From assembly GCA_963555705.1 (NCBI GenBank), contig OY743190.1:21149491-21213490 (forward strand): a stretch of 64,000 nucleotides of DNA, in the 5' to 3' direction. Made by a program: the position numbers and the translations under genes. This DNA is from Ligustrum vulgare. Its lineage: Eukaryota > Streptophyta > Magnoliopsida > Lamiales > Oleaceae. The notes beneath the pieces were generated by a model. That model worked only from the letters and a program-made list of their open reading frames with translations. It had not been told where the DNA came from and made no database searches. Positions within the stretch are counted from its first letter, which is position 1. Each line of letters begins with the position of its first letter. This document shows, one piece after another, positions 32,338 to 44,850 of this stretch.

Positions 32338-32826
32338 TTGAACAGTGACTTGTCTGCAGCTTTTCTAAAAGCTAGCCAACCACTCCATCAACTAACTGCC
32401 CTGCCCCCGAGGTTTCGAACCATCCACTAGACTTTTTCCCGTGTCCAAACAGCTGTGTCAGACATAGGATTAGGTGGGATCGGTGAGGGAAACCTACAGC
32501 GAATTCCTTTTGAATCAAATCAAAAACAACAGTATTTTTACTATTGCAGTAACAAAAACTGTTTTCAAAATTATTTTTCAAAAAACAAAATCTTTCAAAA
32601 TAATTTTTGGGATAACTGTTTCACGAAGAAATTTCCCTATAAATTAGAGAGATTTCGAGTGACTGAAAGGCCACCCCAAAAGAGTGTTCAAACAAAAGGT
32701 ATCAAAATTGATTGGTACAACAAAGTTCTTGAAGACATGGCTTCCTCCATGGCCACTTCCTCAAAAAACAAAAATAAGGGCAAGAAAGTTGCTCTTACTC
32801 CTCTTCCTTCAATCGAGGATGTATAT
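32338..32826 (+). other. Insert private to CACTA copy 1 with a coding-like frame
   Basis: About 490 bp between the AT microsatellite and the sequence TATATATGTTATAATTTTGG; copy 2 goes directly from its microsatellite into the latter. A frame runs from 32455 to a stop near 32859. It has FESNQKQQYFYYC, a Phe/Asn/Lys-rich middle, and an end with SSKNKNKGKK followed by VALTPLPSIEDV. Codon use looks coding, but I recognise no domain. It may be captured host or viral-type sequence. Confidence 0.55.
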
Positions 32827-33366
32827 ATATGTTATAATTTTGGTATTGCAAATAGTTAATTGATATAATTTGAATTATTGGAATTATATTGAAATTATGC
32901 ATGGAATGTTAGGTTATGAAATCATACTTTGAGCATTTTAGGAATTAAGAATTGATTTTGGATTAATTTTGGAGTGGTTGATGATGTTGAAGTTTGATTT
33001 ATTGTGTTTGAGTAGTGAATATGTGGAGGTTGAACATTTTTGTTGTATTGTGGCATTTTGATTACAGGTTGGGTAAGTCCAACTTATAGGGGAGACTCTG
33101 CCGAAATTACTGTAGGATTTTACAAATAAAAAATGAAGATAATAGTAATTATAGGTGATTTTCACTATCATAGAATTAACCATACTAAATAAATAACTAA
33201 ACAAAATATACAAGTAAAATTATGAAGTATTCAACGTAATAAATTATCGTATGCATGTGATTTCAATTATTAATATATAGTTGGTTCAAGTATATAACTA
33301 TCATTACAAATATTCACTCAAAAGTAATATTTTTTTAATTATATCTTCGCATATAGGTTATTAGAT

Positions 33367-36264
33367 ATGGATCGAGATTGGATGTACGGCAGGAGTAATA
33401 CACATGAATATTTGAAAGGAGTTGAAGAGTTTATGAAATGTGCGAACGAACACATGAGAGAGAAAGGTGAAGCATTGATTTTGTGTCCTTGTTGTGATTG
33501 TAAGAATCTGAGAAAGTTTCGTAGTTTTGAGCAAGTGAAGAGTCATTTGATTCGTCGTGGGTTTAAAGAAGGTTATAAACGATGGATATGGCATGGTGAG
33601 AGTATGCTTCCTAGGACATGCACTAGTGACGATGAAGGTGGATTGCAGGAGAATAATTTAGGCAATATTGATGAGAATGATGTGGAAAATGACAATAATG
33701 ATATGATAGACGAAATGATGCGTGATATATAAGGGGAATTCATTGAAAAACCTCTTGTGTTCGATAGCTTGTTCAATGATTCTGAGAAGACTTTGTTTCC
33801 TGGATGTAGAAAATTCACAAAATTGTCTGCTGTGTTGAAATTGTATAACTTGAAAGCAAATAGTAGGTGGAGTGATAAGAGTTTCACGGCATTACTGGAA
33901 CTCTTACGAGAGATGCTTCCGGAGGATAACGAGCTTCCTAGTTCAATTTACGAAGCAAAGAAATTGTTGTGTCCAATGGGAATGGAGATCGAGAGGATAC
34001 ATGCATGTCCAAATGATTGTATACTGTATCGAAATGAGTATAAGGACTTGCATCTGTGTCCAAAGTGTGGGGCATCACGGTATAAGCAAAAGAACATGAA
34101 TGCTAATTCTGAGGATAAGAAAATCCCTCTGGCAAAGGTGTTGTGGTACCTACCCATAGTACCAAGATTTAAACGTTTGTTTGCCAATGCAAAGGATGCG
34201 AAGAACATGCGGTGGCATGTTGATGGGAGGAAATAAGATGGAAAACTAAGACACGTGGCCGATTCTCCTCAATGGAGGAACATTAATAGGTTGTTTCCTG
34301 ATTTTGGGGGTGAAGATAGGAATCTTAGGCTTGGACTATGTACAGATGGAATGAACCTGCACGGTAATATGAGTAGTCGACATAGCACTTGGCCGGTTCT
34401 TCTAACGATTTACAATCTTCCTCCTTGGTTATGTATGAAGCGCAAGTATATCATATTTTCTTTGTTAATATCAGGGCCTAAACAACCGGGAAATGACATA
34501 GATGTTTATCTTGCCCCACTAATTGAAGATTTAAGACTGATGTGGGATGAATGTGTATCGGTGTTTGATGCACATAGCCAGATGAATTTCACCTTACATG
34601 CTATGATATTTTGCACCGTAAATGATTTTCCCGCATATGGTAACTTGTCAGGTTATACGAACAAAGGACCTAAAGCATCTCCCGTTTGTGAAGAAGACAC
34701 GATTGATCTTTGGTTGAAAAACTGTAAGAAAAATGTCTTTATGAGTCATAGAAGATTTCTCCCCGCTGATCACCCTTATCGAAAGAAGAAGAAGGCATTC
34801 AATGGAAAAATTGAGGATCGAGCAGCTCGCTTGCCGTTAACAGGAGGTGAGGTATATGAACGAGTTAAAAATATTGATGTTTTATTTGGAAAACCTTTTA
34901 AGCCTCCTCAAAAGAGTCTTTGGAAGAAGAGGTCCATATTCTGGGATCTACCTTATTGGCAACATTTATCAGTAAGGCATTGTCTTGATGTAATGCACGT
35001 GGAGAAAAATGTTTGTGATAGCATCATTGGGACATTGTTGAACGTTCAAGGGAAGACGAAAGATGGTATCAAAGTCAGGAAGGACATGGTAGAAATGGGG
35101 ATACGGGATCAATTAGCACCGCAAGAGTCCGAAAAACGTACTTATTTACCTCCAGCTTGCTATACTTTGTCCAGAAAAGAGAAAACATGTTTTTGTGAGT
35201 GCCTTCATGGTATTAAGGTTCCATCTGGATACTCATCAAACATCAAAAGTCTTGTGTCGATGAAGGACTTGAAATTGGTTGGTATGAAGTCTCATGATTG
35301 TCATGTGTTAATGCGACACTTGTTACCAGTTGCAATTCGAGGCATACTTCCAAAACATGTCAGACAAGTCATAATAAAACTTTGTTTTTTCTTCAATGCA
35401 ATTTGCAGTAAAGTTGTTGACCCAGAGGCGTTGGATGATTTGCAGGCCGATATTGTTATCACTCTATGTCAATTTGAAATGTATTTCCCGCCATCATTTT
35501 TTGACGTTATGATGCACTTACTTGTTCACTTGGTAAGAGAAATTAAGATATGTGGTCCGGTGTTCTTGCGGTATATGTATCCATTTGAGAGATACATGGG
35601 TATTTTGAAAGGATATGTCAGAAATCGATTTCGACCCGAAGGCAGTATCATTGAAGGTTATGCCGCTGAGGAGGCTATTGAATTTTGTACTGACTACCTT
35701 GATGACGTTGAGACTATTTGTGTTCCTAAATCTCGTCACGAGGGAAGACTCGAAGGTAAAGGGACGATTGGAGTGACACAAGTAGTACTATCAAGAGATT
35801 TTTCAAGTGCTAAAGATACAATGCCAATAGATGCCTCGATGTCCTATTATGGTGTCATTGAAGAAATTTGGGAACTTGATTACAGGGAGTTCAAGTTTCC
35901 TCTCTTCCAATGTAAATGGGTTGATAATCGACAGGGTGTTCGGGTGGATGAATTAGGTTTCACTTTGGTGGATTTTGGACGGTTGGGTTATCTTGACGAG
36001 CCATTCATACTTGCATCACAAGCCAAGCAGGTATTTTATGTTCTTGATCCTGCCGACACTAAGTGGTCAGTGGTCCTTTAAGGCAAGAGACGCATTGTTG
36101 GCATTGGTGATGTAGTAGATGAAGAAGATTATGATCACTTTGATGAAACTCCTCCATTTTCTATTGGTATACAAGGGAGTGCAACTTTAGAGGAAGATAA
36201 CATTGAATCCACTTACATGCGTTGGGATCACGAAGAAGGATTATGGATTGACCGTCGTTCGTGA
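33367..36264 (+). pseudogene. CACTA copy 1 TNP2-type transposase, broken
   Basis: Homologue of the transposase at 49552-52803. The start at 33367 (MDRDWMYG) opens a Transpos_assoc domain with the CPCCDC cysteine cluster. The frame then meets in-frame TAA codons at 33730-33732, 34234-34236 and 36079-36081; the sister copy has CAA at each. Between 35771 and 35772 a 354-bp segment of the sister is missing, joined at a TGGA microhomology and keeping the frame, which removes the C-terminal part of DUF4218 and the link to DUF4216. The element therefore cannot make a full transposase. Confidence 0.9.
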
Positions 36265-36475
36265 TTATTCATTGTGTGAGTTCATTTATACATTCTCGCA
36301 TGCATATAACTCTCTTTTGTTCTTTATATATGCTCTATACGTTGTTCATATTAATTGTGTGAGTTCATTTACATATTCTTGCATATAACTTTCTTGTGTT
36401 TTTTATATATGCTCTATACGTTGTTAATAATCATTTATTTATATGTGCAGGTACGTAGACAATTTTCCCAATATA

Positions 36476-39374
36476 ATGGTCGAGTCTTCACATTCTTCAG
36501 ATGATCATAGTACTGTCCAAAAAAAAGGACAAGAGGGCCAACTATGTGCAAAAACATGAAGAAAGCGGGCCAACAAGTGAATATAATTGAGTTCGATGAC
36601 AAACATAGGCCGATCGGACCAGGCACGAAGAACTTCAAACATTTTGTCGGATCTTTAGCCCGCATTCATGTTGACATAAACATCAGTGATTGGCACAAAT
36701 TCGATCAAGGCTTGAAGGACATGATGTGGAAAGAGATAAAGGTACTATCACTTGATACATGGTAAATAATTGAAAAGTGAATGTAATTTCTTTATAACAC
36801 CACATGTTATCATTGTCTTTCAGAGGGAATTCAACATTCTCGATGACCGTCCAAAAAAAAGTGTTATGCGGTTTGCGGGGATGAGATGGAAAGATTTCAA
36901 GACAAGGCTGGTTCATAATTTCATTACACATGACCACCCAAAATATACATCTCCTACCCAGCTTTATGATTTCTTGACCGAAGAGCAATGGGAGTTGTTT
37001 AAAAAAGAACGACAGACGGAAACATTTCAGGTATATTTAAATGTACGCATGTATCTTGTTGAGTGAAAACTAAAAACCTGTGATTTATTTCAGGAGAAAA
37101 GTAAGAAGGCGAGGGATAGTCAAATGCGGAACGAGCATCCTCATTATTTGGGCTCAGCCGGATATGCGGGGATGAAGCCACATTGGCTAGTAAGTGACCC
37201 GCTATCTTCTAGCTCTTCATGTGACATGATTAGCTCCTCAATTGTAAGCGAGGATCGCAGCCTCGATTGGGTTCGAGCTAGATCGAAGAAGAAAGAAGAT
37301 GGAACGTATTACATCCCCAACGAGAAAACGAGGGGGGTGTTTGATAAAATTGTAAGTATATCTTATCGATTTCTCATATATTCAATTGAAACTTACTTCA
37401 ATTCTTATATTCAGTTTTCAATTTTTTTAACAGGTAGAAAAAGCTGAGCTAGCCACACAGGGGACATTTGTGTCGAGTAGACAACATGATATTCTGAGTG
37501 AAGCCCTTGGTAAAGAGGATCACTCTGGTAGGGTGAGGGGATATGGCGTGTATGTCACCACGCAGGATGTTTGCTTTTTTTTTTTTTTTTAAATGGAAAG
37601 GCTTGACATATATATTGAAAAATAGAAGCCGATTCCCTGTCGTCTCGCCGTATTTGTTGATGGTGACAAGCAAATAGTGGCCAGCGGGATGGTTTATCCG
37701 TCCGGACCCGAGACTGTGGTGCATCATCAACCACTCTGGCTTGATCATGTGAAGGTGTCCGTTGACCATGTTATAGATGGTGCAGAAGCGTTCTATCTTC
37801 CAGCGCCATCTCAGCACCACACCACGGTGGGGGAAGTTATTGGAAGTTTTTTTTCAATGGCCTAAGGAGTTGGTGATTTTTGGAGAGGTAATAAAATCGA
37901 GTTATATAAAAGTTTATGTCAATATTAATTTTTTTTTAAATTTGTATCAGACGTGTTATAATGACAAAAATTTTCTTATTGCAGGAAGAGGCCCCAAAAA
38001 AGATCGTAAAAAAATCTAATAAAGGGAAAAGGCCTCTGAGTTTTGAATTGTCATCTACCCAGCGACCTGCGATAGTCGACGATGAGACTTTACTACGTCT
38101 GGGTGATAAATGCAAAATGTTAAACACCTTGGTCCTTCAATTTCCTGTTGGTGATGACTTCTATCAGGTGCCCGTAGATGCCTCCATCTTCAATTGTACG
38201 TTCGAGGATGGTATTTTTGTTACAGTCGCAGACATTACCGATCTGCTTAAAATTCAATGGTTGGATACATCTATCCTACAAATATTTGCATTGTAAGACT
38301 TCTGATCACAAATTACAACTTCAATTTATATCATTGTTCGATCTCTATTTATTGGTGTCATTATTATTAGGTACCTTCATGAGTTATGTCAGGATTACGG
38401 TATTGATTCAATTGGATTCATGTCTCCGTCACACATTGCGTCGGTGTCGGTAAGAACAAATGCCAATGGTATTGTAAATTATATTGACGAGACCATGAGG
38501 GCAATGCAAACAAAGAAATTCATTCTAGCACCGTATTTTCAGGAGTAAGACCATTCTCTCTTGTTAATAGTTAATTTTTTTTTTTTTTTTTGTAATTTGA
38601 AAAGCACATGTTTGAATTTGTATTTACATGTTCATAATACGTAGGAACAACTGGATGTTGCTAGTGATTTCTCCTCAGAAGAGTACGGTGTACTTATTGG
38701 ATTCAGCTAGTGCATTTAAGCGTGACTTAGATATCAAGCCGCTATTGAATACGTAAGTTATGATAATTTTCATGAAATAATTGTGGAGTTGTGGTGAAAT
38801 TGATTGTGGAGTTGTGGTTTCACTTTGATGAATATATGTTGTGATTGTTGAGAAGTTGTGATAGATTCTATAGCAACGCGTCTATTTACAGGTTGGATAA
38901 GTTCAATTTATAGGGGAGACTCTGCCAAATTTTTTATAGAAATCTTAGTTTTTGTATTTATTTATTTTGTAACTGGTTCGAATAATTTTAGGGCTTTCAA
39001 ACTATACTGGACACAAGGAGGCATTAGGACAAGAGCCAATACAACGTGGCTAAAAATAAATGTATGAAAACACATATTTAAAATATATTACAAATCTTTG
39101 AATTATTTTCATATTCTATTTAGTGTGATTATTAATGTTTGTTTTCATTGTGAAAATTTCAGTGTCCTCAACAGCCCGGAGCTTCTGAGTGTGGCTACTA
39201 CGTCATGAAAAATATGTATGAGATAGTCACTGAACACTTTCAGCGTCCGTCGTTGGAAAATGTATAAGTTATTGAACATGATAATTTTTAATTATTCCTT
39301 CATATTTTATTACAAAATAACTGATAATTCATTTTGATTATTTGTAGGCATTTAAAGAGTATTACTCAACGGAT
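36476..39374 (+). pseudogene. CACTA copy 1 second gene (TnpA-like plus ULP1 protease), broken
   Basis: Matches the intact 11-exon gene of copy 2. Faults seen: a 1-bp loss in the A-run near 36520 shifts the frame in exon 1; about 344 bp are missing after 37571, removing the coiled-coil end of exon 4 and its splice donor; an extra T run in exon 5 near 37850 shifts the frame; the ULP1 catalytic His is Asn (NNWML, 38645-38659); and about 144 bp at the C-terminus are missing after 39374. The protease Asp (LLDSAS) and Cys (SECGYY) codons remain. Confidence 0.88.
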
Positions 39375-39429
39375 TATTTTAATTATGTCGATTATATACA
39401 TATTTGATGATGTGCATGTAGAAAATGTT

Positions 39430-39620
39430 CGGTCCACGTTTAGGTGATTGCAGGTCATGATCGACCTGCAGTGATCTGGATCATTGCAGGTGACGTCCAG
39501 GTCATTGCAGGTGACATCTAGGTCATTGCAGGCCATGACCTGCAGTGACCTGGGTCATTGCAGGTGACGTCCAGGCCAATGCTGGCCATGGCCTGCAGTG
39601 GCCTGGGTCATTGTATTTTA
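39430..39620. repeat. GCAGGTSAYGWCC tandem repeats, CACTA copy 1 3' region
   Basis: Repeats built on ATTGCAGGTGACGTCCAGG and its partial inverse GACCTGCAGTG, lying between the second gene and the right subterminal array. The number and order of units differ from copy 2 (56465-56620). Confidence 0.8.
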
Positions 39621-39661
39621 CTCTATAGGCAAATGAATTTCGTGAAAAAAAAAAAAAAAAA

Positions 39662-40010
39662 ATTTAGGCGTCGGTTGTAATCCAAAACTGACGCCTAAAG
39701 TTTAAACTTTAGGCGTCAGTTGTAATCAAAACCGACGCCTAAAGTGTACTTTAGGCGTCGGTTGTAATCCAAAACCGACGCCTAACGCCTAAAGTGTACT
39801 TTAGGCATCGGTTTTGGATTACAACCGATGCCTAAATTTTTTTTTTTTTTTCAACTTTACGCGTCGGTTTATTAACAACCGACGCGTAAAGATAGCATTT
39901 ACGCGTCGTTTTACAACCGACGCGTAAAGTCTTTACTTTACGCGTCTACTTCATACGCGTCGCCACAAAAATCGACGCCTAATCTCTTAAATAACTGACG
40001 CGAAAGACTG
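39662..40010. repeat. CACTA copy 1 right subterminal hairpin array
   Basis: TTTAGGCGTCGGTT paired with AACCGACGCCTAAA several times, then TTTACGCGTCGGTT paired with AACCGACGCGTAAA, with single TACGCGTC sites to the end. Some units have decayed (for example GGCATCGG). Confidence 0.9.
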
Positions 40011-40268
40011 TTTCTGTACTAGTGACTAATTCTGTTGAATTATGGTCATTTTATCGGTATCTTTTATTTGGACTTGTTAAGCGATTGGGGGTAGGATCTG
40101 AGAACCGAAGATGGCCCGTCATATCTTTTTTTATTTTTTCAAGATCTAAAAGAATTTCTTACTTAGTTTGACTAGAATTGTGCTGATAGCGTATTATAAA
40201 ACTATCCAGAAAATCTCAAAACCAGTATAAAGAAAATAAAGAATAGTGAAATTGGAGAATTCATTTTG

Positions 40269-41472
40269 AGTAAATAGCCAAATTACCTATCGTTTTAGGT
40301 CGCTGCCTATTAAGGACCTATCTTTTTTTTGGCAATATTAGACCCCGAATTATCTTTCTCTGCCCGATAAGGACCTCTGTCCATTGCCATTAACTTTTTT
40401 CAAGTAATTAGTCAAATAATGACCTACCGTTTTAAGTCGCTGCTATTATGGGCCTATCATTTAATTAATGACCTATTGTTTTGAGTAAGTAGCCAAATAA
40501 GGACCTATTGTTTTAGGTCGCTGACTACTTAAGACCTATCGATTTTTTTTTAAGATCTTACCTCGAATCACCTATCATTTCAAAGTTTTGTGTTTTAATT
40601 TACTTTTAAAATATTGTCCCATCAAATTTCATTCCTGTTATAACTTCATTGAACAATTCAAAAATATGTTTATGCGTTTAATAATTTTTTTCCCTATTTT
40701 TAATTCAAATAATTATCTTTTAATCTTCTGTTGGGCAATATTGTTTCATTTATAAACACTCCTTTTGAACATTTCAAAGAACATATTTATGCTTTCAATT
40801 AATTTTTTCTATTTTTAACTCAAAAAAGTATATTATAGTTACCGATAAAAATAGATTTTTTTTTAAAGTAGGGTGAATGTAAATTTTTTATTTTAAACTC
40901 ACTTAAATTCTTATCGAAACTATCAATTAATTAATTTATATAAAAAATAAAAAATAATTATTTTCTAATTAATACGTATAAAATAAATTATTTAAATAAT
41001 TAAGAGTCTATAATATTCCATGTCTTATGTTTCAAATTAATATTAAGGACCTATTTATTTTATACACATTAATTGAAAAATAATTAATTGAAAGTTTCGA
41101 TAAGAATTTAATTCGGTTTAAAATAAAATGTTTTATATTCACCCTACTTTGAAAAAAAAATATTTATTTTTATTAGTAACTAAAACATATATAGTTGTTC
41201 GAATTAAAAATAGAAAAAATTCATTAAAAATATAAACATGTTTTTTGAATTGTTCAAAGGGTGTGTTTATAATCGAAATAGTATTACCCAACAGAGGGTT
41301 AAAAGATAATTATTTGAATTGAAAATAGAAAAAAATTATTAAACGCATAAACATATTTTTTCAATTGTTCAATGGAGTTATAACGGGAAATAAAATTTGA
41401 TTGGAAAATATTCTAAAAGTAAATCAAAACGCAAAACCTTGAACTGATAGGTGATTCGGGCTAAGATCTTGC

Positions 41473-41504
<32 letters not shown>

Positions 41505-41802
41505 AGAAAGAAAGATAAGTCCTTGAGAAGCAGCGATCTAAAATGATAGGTCTTTATTTGACTATTTACTCAAAACGGTAGGTCCTTAATTAAATGATAG
41601 ATTCTTAACAGGCAGCGACCTAAAATGATAGGTCCTTAATAGATAGTTACCTAAAACGATGGGTCCTTATTTGACTATTTACTCAAAAAAAAAAAAAAAA
41701 AAACATAATAATAATAGTGGACGGAGGTCCTTATCAGGCAAAGAAAGGTGACTCGATGTCTAATCTTGCCAAAAAAAATTATAGGTCCTTAATTGACACC
41801 CA
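40269..41802. mobile_element. Foldback element with internal GGACCTAT tandem motifs
   Basis: A 1.5-kb near-palindrome centred near 41030. The left arm repeats AAGGACCTATYGTTTTAGGTCGCTG four times in 250 bp and the right arm repeats its inverse. The inner arms match over TTTTTAAAGTAGGGTGAATGT near 40860 and ACATTCACCCTACTTTGA-like sequence near 41140. No target duplication is evident and there is no coding capacity. Poly-A tracts near 41470 and 41690 are expanded. Confidence 0.75.
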
Positions 41803-42244
41803 AGACTAGTGTCAATGCATTTATTTTCAAGAAAACATGACAAATCAACTAATAGCTCAAGCACGCATTTAATAAGCAGGAAATGTAATCCTAGATAATA
41901 AGCGGAAAAATTAATCCTGATAACAAGGAAATTAACCCCCACCAAGCGTAACAACATCGTGATTCAGTTACTAGACTTCGTGACACAAATATCAAGAAAA
42001 GCGTCATATGCATATTAACAAGCGAGATAAAGTATGACTGTAATATCATGTAAAAAAATCATTTCTGTGTCGTGCATACGTAAAAGCATGAAAAACTTTT
42101 TAATACAAGAAAATAACTTTAAACGTGAAACGAAGTAACATTTAAGATCACATGAACAAGTACAAGTGTTACATTACATGAACAAGTACAATGGTTGCTC
42201 ACAACATCTAACATCTATATATTCAAGTCTTTATAATATATAAA

Positions 42245-42280
<36 letters not shown>

Positions 42281-42517
42281 TAAATAATGGTTAATATTTT
42301 TTAATCAATTTTAATTTTATTATTAACACTAATACTGAATGAGTTCAATTAATGTTTTTAGTTATCAGTATTAAAATTACCATTTAATTATTTTATTTAT
42401 TTATTTATTGTTCTTAATATTATAAATTCTATGTATATCCATCAATATAAAAATTGTATTTTAATTATTAATTGTCAAATCATGTGTTATCTTTAATACC
42501 AAAAATCATTTTTTCTG

Positions 42518-42605
<88 letters not shown>

Positions 42606-44014
42606 GAAAAAATGCGTTGCTTATAAATAATTTATAGAAAAAGTTATTGAACGAAGACTAATATTGAATAATTAATGCTTTGGTTATTTTTTAGTTAATA
42701 ATATCAATAGAATGATTAATATTTTTAATCATTCTTAATTTTAAAAAAAATTTAAAAATTATAGAATATAAGATTATTTGTATAATTTTGTGATCTCCAA
42801 CTTTAATCGTTTGTAGTATTATGATAATTGCGAGATTTTCAAATTATTATTTTGACTATTTGATTTTGATTTTTTGAGAATTGTTTTTGTGAAATAGTGA
42901 GTTTTTAGAATGTATAGTTAAAAACTAGTATGAAAAATCGTAAAATATAATTTTTTAAAGAATGTGATTGAAAATGAATGTTCAGAAAAATTGATTCTTG
43001 AAAAATCAATTTCATATGAGTAAGTGATAAAGTATTATGTCTTGTGAATTAAACAACCGTACCGCTTTTATGAATCGAGATGCATAGATGATTTATTAGT
43101 AAATATATTTATAATATACATTCGTTAAAATTTAAGCAAAATTAGCATTTCATGTTTCTTAATTTGCTACATTTATTTAAATATATGACCACATCTGTTT
43201 AATTTGTGATATTAAAGTAAATATAAAATGAAATATTTGTTTAAAAAATTTAAATATCAAATATTTTAATAAGATAGTTAATACCAATTCTAATAGTACT
43301 ATTCGGATAGTGATAAATTAATTGTGATAATCTAGAAATTATATTTTGAAAAGATTAATTACATTAATAATCATTAAAATTGAATAGTTATGCAAATGGT
43401 CATTGAAGTTTTTTTTTTTTTTTAAGTAGTAAGTTATTTAAGTTCTTAACTATTACAATTGTGGCAACTTAGTTAAAAAAAAAAAAGTTTGCCCCTGTAT
43501 TTTACATATAAATAAAAAAAAATCATACTTTTTGACAGCTCATTGTACCAAAATTTACTGTTACGAACTATATTACTTGAAATAATGAGTCTCAAACAGG
43601 TGCTTAAGTATACATTCTCCACAAAATCATTATTATTACACTCATTTTGTAGATGATGAGGGCTCAAATAAATACTAAATATGCTCACAAAAGAAAATTG
43701 TAATATATGAAGAGAAAGCACTTCCCAAAAATAGGTATTGACCAATTTTTCTGTCTAAAATACATTTTCTAAAATGGTAATTAGTAGTGGTAATTCATTA
43801 TTTATTATTCATTTTGGACAAAATTCATATTTAAATTAATCCAAATGAATGCAGGTTTTTGAATAACTGTAATTTTTAGGTCCCGAGGTTTCTTGGTCCG
43901 TCTTCCCCTCTCAAAAATCAATTACTTTTTTTTTTTTTTAAATTCGTAAAAATATAAAAATAAAAATTTGCCAATATCACATTAATATTTTTATTTAAAA
44001 ATAGATAATGAAAG
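41803..44014. other. AT-rich spacer with AT microsatellites
   Basis: (AT)n tracts lie at 42250-42277 and, longer, at about 42519-42602. No gene or repeat partner is visible. Confidence 0.55.
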
Positions 44015-44325
44015 ATAATGAAATAAGAACGTTCATCAATCTATTTTTCTTTTTCTTTTCATTTTCGTTTTAATAAAATTCTAAGCGTATATCACAGATA
44101 TATCTGTTTTTTCTACTTATTACAAATTTTATTTAAATGTAATTTTTCTTTTCCATTTGAAGTTTTAAATCAATCCAAATTATAATATTTAAAGAAACTA
44201 GAACAATAAACATATGAATCGTAAAAAAATTAAAAAATAATTAAGGTATGTATAATGTACGTTGATAATTAATTGTCTTCGTTCATTTTCCATTTTTAAT
44301 TAAATATTCATTTCATAGGAACAAA
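44015..44325 (-). repeat. Dispersed repeat, copy 2 (inverted relative to 8045-8345)
   Basis: Reverse complement of the segment at 8045-8345: CTTTTTCTTTTCATTTTCGT, GCGTATATCACAGATATATC, and CCATTTTTAATTAAATATTC recur in matching order. Nature unknown. Confidence 0.65.
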
Positions 44326-44850
44326 GGTTTATTCAAATAATAATGATTAAAGTTTTAACTCGTGATGAAATAACTTTAAAATGTATCGATAAATATATAC
44401 ATGCTTTATGTATCGATACCTAAAAGAAAACAAAAACTCCTTAAGATTTTAATCTATCAATGTATAAGATTAATCTTTTACAAGTAGATAACATGTTAAG
44501 AACTAATAACGTCAGATTATCACTTTTAATACAAGTTAATGAATCTAAGATTACATAAATAAGGTTAAGGATTATTCAAGGTATCAAAATAATGTTAGTT
44601 TAACAATGATAAACTTTGTTAGTCATCCTTTAGGTTAAACAAGCGTATAAATAAATTCAAAAATGTGCAGGGATTCCTTCGAGCTCCCTGAATAAATTAA
44701 AAGGATATATTGAACATGTAACTAAATATATAATGGTAAAATTAAATTCAAGTGTTTCTTCTCAATCATTCCTATCCCTTATTGAGATCGTTGATAAATT
44801 CCATTATGTTTTGAAACAAAAAATCAGTGCCATTAACCTCAGTTTGTATT

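Larger units (their letters stand above)
31783..40024 (+). mobile_element. CACTA (En/Spm) transposon, copy 1, degenerate
   Basis: An 8242-bp element starting CACTAGTAGAAAAACG and ending TTTCTGTACTAGTG, flanked by a 3-bp duplication ACT (31780-31782 and 40025-40027). Both ends carry arrays of GCGTCGGTT hairpins (31805-32010 and 39662-40010), the likely transposase-binding subterminal repeats. Inside are a TNP2-type transposase (33367-36264) and a second multi-exon gene (36476-39374), both broken. It is a sister of the element at 48229-57057, differing by stops, a frameshift, three deletions and a private 490-bp insert. Confidence 0.95.

Noticed and set aside
31805..40010. The regular short repeats at the CACTA ends as a CRISPR-like array.
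   Set aside because: They are hairpin subterminal repeats of a plant transposon; spacing and context do not fit CRISPR.
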